From contig JAGXLK010000030.1 in assembly GCA_018334735.1 (NCBI GenBank), positions 1-10,777 on the forward strand: DNA of 10,777 nt. The letters run 5' to 3'. Position 1 is the stretch's first letter. Each line of letters begins with the position of its first letter. The stretch comes from Planctomycetota bacterium (GTDB taxonomy: Bacteria; Planctomycetota; Brocadiia; SM23-32). This document shows, in pieces, positions 6,189 through 10,777 of this stretch. The notes under the pieces were generated by a model. It was not told where the DNA came from and ran no database searches. It was given only the letters and a program-made list of their open reading frames with translations. Both the position numbers and the translations under genes were made by a program.

Positions 6189-8762
6189 TCAACTTACGGG
6201 TTGCAACGTTGTCAGGACCCGGCTGCCTCGTGAAGGCTCGCACACAAACAGTTGTGGCTCGATATTCGCGGGTTCGTAGTATTTTTCGACAAGTGCTTCA
6301 CGCACGTGTTCTTCTGCTCCCTTTTCCAGCAGGACCATAATACATCCGCCGAGGCCTGCTCCCGCGAGTTGCGCTCCTATGACGCCGGGGGACGTGAGCA
6401 CAATATCCACCATTTGGTCGATTTCCGATGTGCTGCAGCGGTAACCGCCGGGCTGTTGCCAGAGGGCCGAGTGTGAATCCTGCAGAGGTTCGGCCTTGCT
6501 GGCCTTTTTTTGAAGATTGAGCAGACGTTCGTCGGTAGCGGAAAAGCACCACTCTTTTTGATCGTCGCCCCATCGCATTACACGGTCGCCATCGTGCGAT
6601 ATCTTCATGAGTTCGCCGAACGTTTCGAGATCGCCCCGGTCAAGTAAGCTTCCGGCCATCCGCGACCGACTGCATTCGGCCAGGCCGAACAGAACGACAT
6701 CCCTTACCGGGAAACTGTTTTCCCCCGGTGCGAGTCCTTCCAGGCATTTCGACACATCCTCGGAGTCAGCTGCGAGCCTTTGGGCATTTTCCCGGCCGAC
6801 CGACTGGGGCAAGGTTCTCAGAATCTGGTAAAAGGCCGGATACGAGATCCCCAGCAGGGCAGGATCGAGGTCGCGCAGGTGTTTTACATGTGGTGCGAGG
6901 CTCGGATGCTGCTTTCGGATGATTTCTCTGCCCATGTGGTAGCACGCAACGCGCGAGTTGAACCGCGAGCGGGCATTTTCAGTTTTTTTTGCGCTGATGC
7001 CAGAATAGCAAACCATTACACGTCGGTCACGGGGGAAAGGATGTCGGGCGGTCACCTCGAATGGGAAGAATTTTACGCTGACGACCTCTTTTTCTTTGCC
7101 GAACTTGATGGCCGCATGATCTCCACTCCCGCCGCGGGTTCCGACGAACCACTCTCCTTCCCCACAAAGGTCCACGAATTCTTTTGCCTGGACGTTGAGG
7201 GCATTCAATTCGCAGAGGGCCTCGGCGGCGGCGACGACCAGCGCGGAAGACGAGCTGAGACCTGCTCCCACGGGTATATCCCCGCATATGCAGGCGTCCA
7301 TGCCACGCAGTTTTCTTTCCCGGAATCGGTGCTGCAATCGTAAAGCTGCGCCTTTGATGTAGTTCGACCAGTCCCCGGGATTTTGAGCGGCCATGCGTTG
7401 CACGAACTGCGAATCCAGTGTTTTCAACCAGTCTTCCCAGATGATGTCCCTGGTCAATTCTTCGAAGGAAAAGCTCCTCTGGGGGTAAGATGTGCTGTCT
7501 GCGTTCCAGAGATTGATGCGATCATCTTCTCTTGGCGATGCTACAAGTGCAATTTCCCTGTTTATGGCCATCAGGTTGCATGTCCCGCCCTGATGGTCAA
7601 TATGTCGGCCCATCAGATTGATACGGCCGGGAGAACGCACAACGATGGCTTGCCTGTTGGCATCGATTTTGTCGGCCAGACCTCGCGCAGCTCGGCAAGC
7701 AAGACCAACCTGTCCCGGTTTTGAAAATTGTTTTTCCCACTCCTGCAGATCAGGGTACCGTGTTTTTTCGCTGGTTCGCAAAGCATGCACCCGACGCACG
7801 GCCTCGAGTTCTTCGGCTGTGTTGAACGCCATTACTTGTTCGGGATCCTGCACCGTGAAGATGCGGACTTTCCCACCTGTGGCTACAAGGTCCTCCACAA
7901 CGTCGGTGAAATAACATTCCCCCTGGACATTTTCCGCGCCGAGTTTCCTGACAGCCTGCCATAAATCTTTGAAAGCGCCGGCGTAAAGGCTGAGGTTTGA
8001 CAATTCTGAATTAGCCGCCTGCTCGGCAGGGAGTGACCCTCCTGAGAGCTGAAAGTGCCCCGGCACATCTTCCAGGGCGGCTGCTATTTCTGCAGGGGTA
8101 ATTTGTTCCTGTGGTTCTGCTTCCAATAACCTCTGAAGTTTTGGCCTGCGAGCGGCGAGTTTTCCGGGACGGTCGTGGAAATCTCGCACAAGTTTCCGAA
8201 ACTCATTTCCGGTGCCAGGTTTTTCCGTATCAGGAAGTGAACGCAAATGGGCGGCAAACTGCCGGAGTCGAATGTCAGGCCATTCCAGGATTGCACGGGC
8301 GAAACCGTTCTCAGCCACAATTCGACCACCCGTCGGATTATGCCGGGCTAAACCACCAACAAGTGCCATGTGACAATCAGACTCGGCATATAGCTCGACC
8401 AGACCTCGAAGGACGCGGGGAGCCACCACTTTATCACCTGATGATATGAGAATATGGTCAGGGGAACCCTCCGCGTGAAGCAGTTCGAGGGCCTGGGCAA
8501 CAGCATCACCGGTTCCTCGCGGCTCAGGCTGATAGGCAAAGAGCACCTGGCGGCCCGTACGGCGGATCTCTTTCATGACTTCGGGAGCATCACAGCCGAC
8601 CACGACGACATGTTTGGTTATGCCTGCTTCTTCGTACGATCTCAGAGCGTTTTCAATGACTGACACGGGCCCGATCCGGCAACACGATTTGGGAGGCATG
8701 TGGTCAGGCATACGGCTGCCGGAGCCGGCTGCCAATGTAACGCTGTAAACCTTTTCGGGCAT
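6189..8762 (-). CDS. Bifunctional sugar-1-phosphate nucleotidyltransferase / GHMP sugar kinase (galactokinase or galacturonokinase type)
   Basis: This 857-residue protein joins two enzymes. Residues 1-325 are a GlmU-like nucleotidyltransferase: LAAGSGSRM (10-18), PPKSCCRIG, PEPRGTGDAVAQA, SSGDKVVAP with metal-binding-type D110, GGRIVAENG, and NVQGECYFTDVV. About 90 extra residues (roughly 160-250) sit where GlmU has a short loop. Residues about 370-857 are a GHMP kinase: SPGRINLMGRHIDHQGG (377-393), ATP loop PVGAGLSSSSA (497-507), catalytic-type Asp D548 in GGSGDH, and motif 3 AGAGLGGC (800-807). R380, D390 and D548 match galactokinase sugar/catalytic residues, but the usual Glu of GEHTDY is Arg. 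Expected chemistry is sugar + ATP to sugar-1-phosphate, then + NTP to NDP-sugar, in the cytoplasm. The architecture is analogous to the Bacteroides fucose enzyme Fkp. The frame opens at TTG 8795, but AGAGGA lies 6 bases before ATG 8762, and this start places LAAG at residue 10. Confidence 0.88.
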   Translation of the reverse strand: MPEKVYSVTLAAGSGSRMPDHMPPKSCCRIGPVSVIENALRSYEEAGITKHVVVVGCDAPEVMKEIRRTGRQVLFAYQPEPRGTGDAVAQALELLHAEGSPDHILISSGDKVVAPRVLRGLVELYAESDCHMALVGGLARHNPTGGRIVAENGFARAILEWPDIRLRQFAAHLRSLPDTEKPGTGNEFRKLVRDFHDRPGKLAARRPKLQRLLEAEPQEQITPAEIAAALEDVPGHFQLSGGSLPAEQAANSELSNLSLYAGAFKDLWQAVRKLGAENVQGECYFTDVVEDLVATGGKVRIFTVQDPEQVMAFNTAEELEAVRRVHALRTSEKTRYPDLQEWEKQFSKPGQVGLACRAARGLADKIDANRQAIVVRSPGRINLMGRHIDHQGGTCNLMAINREIALVASPREDDRINLWNADSTSYPQRSFSFEELTRDIIWEDWLKTLDSQFVQRMAAQNPGDWSNYIKGAALRLQHRFRERKLRGMDACICGDIPVGAGLSSSSALVVAAAEALCELNALNVQAKEFVDLCGEGEWFVGTRGGSGDHAAIKFGKEKEVVSVKFFPFEVTARHPFPRDRRVMVCYSGISAKKTENARSRFNSRVACYHMGREIIRKQHPSLAPHVKHLRDLDPALLGISYPAFYQILRTLPQSVGRENAQRLAADSEDVSKCLEGLAPGENSFPVRDVVLFGLAECSRSRMAGSLLDRGDLETFGELMKISHDGDRVMRWGDDQKEWCFSATDERLLNLQKKASKAEPLQDSHSALWQQPGGYRCSTSEIDQMVDIVLTSPGVIGAQLAGAGLGGCIMVLLEKGAEEHVREALVEKYYEPANIEPQLFVCEPSRGSRVLTTLQPVS

Positions 8763-8768
8763 CCAAGT

Positions 8769-8774
8769 TCCTCT
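8769..8774 (-). promoter_or_regulatory. Ribosome binding site fixing the ATG start at 8762
   Basis: The minus strand reads AGAGGA 6 bases before ATG 8762. Alternative in-frame starts are ATG 8783 (GGAAG about 4 bases away) and TTG 8795 (no site). The nucleotidyltransferase G-loop begins at residue 10 only with ATG 8762, as is normal for this fold. Confidence 0.55.
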
Positions 8775-8790
8775 TCTCGACATTTCTCTT

Positions 8791-8878
8791 CCCAATGCGA
8801 TAGGCGTTTGAAGTGGATTATATGTTCAAAACGGGATTTGGATAGGTCAGGAAGAATCCGTACGCCTTCAACATTGGG
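8791..8878. repeat. Imperfect inverted repeat flanking the promoter of the fusion gene
   Basis: The arm CCCAATGCGATAGGCGT (8791-8807) and the arm ACGCCTTCAACATTGGG (8862-8878) are inverted copies. They match at 13 of 17 positions, as blocks of 7 and 6 separated by 4 mismatches, with 54 bases between the arms. The putative -10 box at 8817-8822 lies between them. It could be a pair of operator half-regions, or a leader RNA stem if transcription comes from further upstream. Confidence 0.6.
8817..8822 (-). promoter_or_regulatory. Possible -10 box upstream of the kinase/nucleotidyltransferase gene
   Basis: A perfect TATAAT on the minus strand would start transcription near 8810, about 48 bases before ATG 8762. 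No good -35 is present at 16-18 bases (the sequence there is CTATCC), so an activator or another promoter may be needed. Confidence 0.35.
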
Positions 8879-9006
8879 AATAACAGACTTTCTATCCGCT
8901 CACGACATGGATCGGAGTATGCATATTTGTTGTCAGCTGATTACTATCTGCGGACACGATTTGCAATTTGGGCACTGCTCTTTGGGCTGCCTGATTTCGA
9001 CTGGTT

Positions 9007-9639
9007 TTACTTCTTTTTTTCAATAATCGTCACTTCGTCAACCCACGGGTAGGCGTTCTTCTCGATGTCGAAGATCCGTGCCTGAAATACGTAGGTGTTT
9101 TGTTTTACGCCTTTGTGTTGTTGATCGCGTTCAAGAATATCAGCGATCAGGACGTATTTCGGTGGGCGCGTATTGCCGATTTCGGAAAGTGCGTTTTTAG
9201 TGGTTTGCGGCGACTCAGACATCTCTCTTGCCCGCTTAACCCATTGTTGGGCAATTATATCGGGGCCGGCATAAACTTCTGCATCCTGCCGTTTTGCAAT
9301 TTCCATTTCGAATTTGGTCGTCAGTAAATGTGGTTGGATTTTTAAGGCAGTATTATTACGCACTTGTCCTACAGCCACCGTATTTGTTTCGCCTTTTCCT
9401 TTGTGGAAATCAAAGTTCTTGGACAGATTTTCAACCAGGCGAGACGATGCTTTACGAAAATCCTGTATATCTATCTCGGGAGTTTCAATCGGGCCATCTT
9501 TTGTCTTCGGCCGTCTCTTGCGTTGCACGTTCCTTGTTTTGGTCGCGCAGCTTACGTAGAAAAAGCTTGCGATTACGAGCAAAATGATCGCGGACAAGAC
9601 GCGCTTCTTTTTTGGACCGTTTCCGCGAAACAGGAACAT
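9007..9639 (-). CDS. lpoB: LpoB-family lipoprotein (penicillin-binding protein activator)
   Basis: This 210-residue protein has a basic N-terminus (PKKKR), a hydrophobic segment and a lipobox YVSC with the lipidated cysteine at C31. A polar, probably disordered linker follows (about 32-60, rich in K, R and T). The C-terminal domain carries the LpoB pattern: NTVAVGQVRNNTALKIQPHLLTT-like strand and helix (about 86-107), a KYVLIADILE strand, and the closing strands VFQARIFDIEKNAYPWVDEV. In E. coli the outer-membrane lipoprotein LpoB reaches through the periplasm and stimulates PBP1B. No PBP gene lies in the window, so the partner here is unknown. The ATG is 3 bases beyond the ycfL stop, suggesting translational coupling; a GGAGA lies 12 bases upstream, inside the end of that gene. 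The protein ends in KKK. Other CsgG-fold lipoproteins are similar, but the context with ycfL favours LpoB. Confidence 0.8.
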   Translation of the reverse strand: MFLFRGNGPKKKRVLSAIILLVIASFFYVSCATKTRNVQRKRRPKTKDGPIETPEIDIQDFRKASSRLVENLSKNFDFHKGKGETNTVAVGQVRNNTALKIQPHLLTTKFEMEIAKRQDAEVYAGPDIIAQQWVKRAREMSESPQTTKNALSEIGNTRPPKYVLIADILERDQQHKGVKQNTYVFQARIFDIEKNAYPWVDEVTIIEKKK

Positions 9640-9642
9640 TCT

Positions 9643-10071
9643 CTATTCTTCTCTCCGTAGCTGTATGGAGAAATCTTTTGCCCTTTGTCCCGGTGCCGTT
9701 CCCCGAACGTGGAATGTTTCGCCCGGCAGGATGTAATGCTGGCCCCATGAGGAAAGGAGCGTTTTGATCTGCATTCCATTTTCGTCGAACCACAGGAATT
9801 TATAACCAAGCCCGATTCCGGAGCTGGTTTCGTTACGTACCCCGACCTGAGCGAATAGTATTCGGCCCTTGCTATGATTCTTGCGAAAGCTCACGAATGT
9901 GAGGTCCTTTGCGAGGCCGGGCTCAACAACAATGTGTTTCCTGGCCATTTTGGAAATACCTGCGGAGTCCTTTTTGGTCTCCACTTCCTTTTCAGGGACT
10001 TGGCATGCAAAAAGGGCAAGTGTTCCCAGAACCGCGAATGTCCCGAGTTTGACAGCATCTACCATCGTCAT
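9643..10071 (-). CDS. ycfL: YcfL-family (DUF1425) lipoprotein
   Basis: This 142-residue protein has a signal peptide with lipobox LFAC (lipidated C23); Q at +2 fits outer-membrane sorting. The mature domain matches the YcfL/DUF1425 pattern: VSFRKNHSKGRILFAQVGVRNET, then a YKFLWFDENG turn (about 90-99), SSWGQHYILPGETFHVRGTAP, and a final IQLRR strand. The fold is expected to be a small immunoglobulin-like sandwich; its exact function is not established. In E. coli ycfL lies directly upstream of lpoB, and the same order is seen here with a 3-base gap, so the two probably act together on peptidoglycan synthesis. The ATG at 10071 has a perfect AAGGAGG 6 bases upstream, which rules out the earlier TTG (10077) and makes ATG 10065 less likely. 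It is the first gene of its operon. Confidence 0.8.
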   Translation of the reverse strand: MTMVDAVKLGTFAVLGTLALFACQVPEKEVETKKDSAGISKMARKHIVVEPGLAKDLTFVSFRKNHSKGRILFAQVGVRNETSSGIGLGYKFLWFDENGMQIKTLLSSWGQHYILPGETFHVRGTAPGQRAKDFSIQLRREE

Positions 10072-10077
10072 AATCAA

Positions 10078-10084
10078 CCTCCTT
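10078..10084 (-). promoter_or_regulatory. Strong ribosome binding site of ycfL
   Basis: The minus strand reads AAGGAGG 6 bases before ATG 10071. This full anti-SD match decides between three closely spaced starts. Confidence 0.8.
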
Positions 10085-10353
10085 CTAGAGTCGATGATTT
10101 TCGGAGAGTACGCTTTTTGCGATTTATTCTCACTTTTCGCATTGAACAGAGCCGTAATACTTTGCCTCTATTTGATGTTTGAGTAAAATGACAAATATTG
10201 CCGCATTCGATAATTGATATCTATGATGCGAAGGTAGGCGCCCATTAAAGCCCGGATTTTAGGATTAGGTGCCCTCATCTTTGCCTTCCCGTGGTATGTG
10301 AGCTGGCATATGAACAAGGTTATCTGCCCGTTCGCATGTGAAAACACAGCTTT

Positions 10354-10369
10354 AGAGCAGATTTGCTCT
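10354..10369. repeat. Perfect short hairpin
   Basis: AGAGCA-GATT-TGCTCT forms a 6-base-pair stem with a 4-base loop, extendable by one T-G pair. No T-tract follows on either strand, so it is not a standard terminator. It may belong to a leader RNA or be a protein site. Confidence 0.4.
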
Positions 10370-10526
10370 GCATCCTTCCTGAGCGGGAAATTATAGGGCC
10401 GATTCTGGGGGCTGTCAAGCTATTCAAAAGGGCGCTGTCGGAGGTTTTGTGGTAAGGAAAAGTTTCTTCACTTGCCCGGAACGGAGCCTGTTTTGTATTG
10501 AGAGTTGTTTCTTATGAATCGTTTTG

Positions 10527-10535
10527 TGTTATACT
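10527..10535 (+). promoter_or_regulatory. Extended -10 promoter for the right-edge gene
   Basis: TG-T-TATACT matches the extended -10 pattern (TGnTATAAT, one mismatch). A weak TTGTTT lies 19 bases further upstream. The start near 10542 would give a leader of about 98 bases before GTG 10640. Confidence 0.4.
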
Positions 10536-10627
10536 GCATGGAGTGTTTTTGCCGACTTCGTTTGCGGAGAGAGCTGCGCGGCGGGTGAGCAAATCTGCGA
10601 CCCGTCTGGATTTCTGGTTTTTAGCAA

Positions 10628-10632
10628 AGAGG
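10628..10632 (+). promoter_or_regulatory. Ribosome binding site fixing the GTG start at 10640
   Basis: AGAGG lies 7 bases before GTG 10640. An alternative ATG at 10727 has GAGG 8 bases upstream but would remove the conserved-looking N-terminal helix. Confidence 0.5.
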
Positions 10633-10639
10633 TTTAGCA

Positions 10640-10777
10640 GTGGGCGGTTTCGAACAAAATCCGATCTTTTCTCGTGTCGCCAGGCTCGGTAGAGCGGCCC
10701 TCTGGGTTCCTCGCGAGGCCGGTCGCATGGGTATTTTTCTTGCAAAGACTCTCACCGTTTTATTTTTACCCCCTTTG
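10640..10777 (+). CDS. N-terminus of a probable MlaE-type lipid ABC-transporter permease, partial
   Basis: From GTG 10640 the frame is open to the right edge (46 residues seen). It begins VGGFEQNPIFSRVARLG, continues RAALWVPREAGRMGIFLA and ends KTLTVLFLPPL. An amphipathic start with a 'lGr..L.....G....fl...l..lf.pP' pattern is characteristic of the interface helix before the first membrane span in MlaE/YrbE permeases, which move phospholipids between inner and outer membrane with an MlaF ATPase and an MlaD substrate-binding protein. This is recognition from a short piece. The diagnostic permease core, and any mlaF/mlaD genes, lie outside the window. It is divergent from ycfL-lpoB, which would place envelope-maintenance genes side by side. 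The alternative start is ATG 10727. Confidence 0.5.
   Translation, partial: MGGFEQNPIFSRVARLGRAALWVPREAGRMGIFLAKTLTVLFLPPL

Larger units (their letters stand above)
10085..10627. other. Non-coding region between divergent ycfL and the right-edge gene
   Basis: About 540 bases hold no convincing gene: the short open frames on either strand lack ribosome sites and resemble nothing known. The region must contain the ycfL promoter, but no clear -35/-10 pair was found (TTGTCA-like and ATAGAG-like boxes on the minus strand around 10165-10192 are weak). A hairpin (10354-10369) and an extended -10 (10527-10535) are listed separately. No tRNA, rRNA or riboswitch was recognised. Confidence 0.5.

Noticed and set aside
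6780..7343. Plus-strand open frame of 187 codons
   Set aside because: Antisense to the GHMP kinase domain, including its catalytic Asp motif.
8813..8880. Minus-strand peptide of 18 codons (ATG about 8875) in the leader of the fusion gene
   Set aside because: No Shine-Dalgarno sequence and no features of an attenuator peptide.
10498..10745. Two overlapping short open frames on opposite strands (64 and 77 codons)
   Set aside because: Neither has a convincing ribosome site. The plus frame is out of phase with the better supported partial gene at 10640, and the minus frame covers that gene.

Overview
The window (about 53-55% GC by eye) looks like a chromosomal segment of a free-living, diderm bacterium that degrades complex carbohydrate. 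A secreted DUF4838 protein, a clan-D-like glycoside hydrolase, an LpoB/YcfL lipoprotein pair and a sugar kinase/nucleotidyltransferase fusion together suggest the PVC superphylum (Lentisphaerota, Kiritimatiellota or Planctomycetota). That placement is inference from gene content. No rRNA, tRNA, CRISPR array, transposase or phage gene was seen.

Left block (1-3463, minus strand): a two-gene carbohydrate operon. An exported DUF4838 protein with a C-terminal galactose-binding-like domain (1112-3343) is followed after 38 bases by a glycoside hydrolase with a TIM barrel (1-1073) that runs off the left edge. A compact intergenic region holds overlapping, back-to-back -10 elements and a perfect 11-base palindrome. 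From it a class I adenylate-forming enzyme (3464-5242, plus strand) is read the other way. This enzyme lacks the usual A10 lysine.

Middle block (5284-8762, minus strand): a lipoprotein with a CsgG/TolB-N-like look (5284-5997, own promoter) and a large bifunctional enzyme (6189-8762). The N-terminal half of the enzyme is a GlmU-like nucleotidyltransferase with an extra segment of about 90 residues. Its C-terminal half is a GHMP sugar kinase whose substrate loop (RHIDHQGG) resembles plant galacturonokinase more than galactokinase. The natural prediction is salvage of a free sugar or uronic acid to sugar-1-phosphate and then to NDP-sugar on one polypeptide. A 17-base imperfect inverted repeat straddles the putative promoter in front of it.

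Right block (9007-10777): ycfL and lpoB lie 3 bases apart on the minus strand, the order recalled for the E. coli ycfL-lpoB cluster, and are probably lipoproteins acting in cell-envelope/peptidoglycan synthesis. After a gap of about 540 bases, a plus-strand gene begins at 10640 and runs off the right edge. Its 46 visible residues resemble the start of an MlaE-type lipid ABC-transporter permease.

The most interesting items are the kinase-pyrophosphorylase fusion with a uronokinase-like signature, the palindromic divergent promoter, the inverted repeat before the fusion gene, and the adenylate-forming enzyme with an altered A10 motif. No defence system or mobile element was found.
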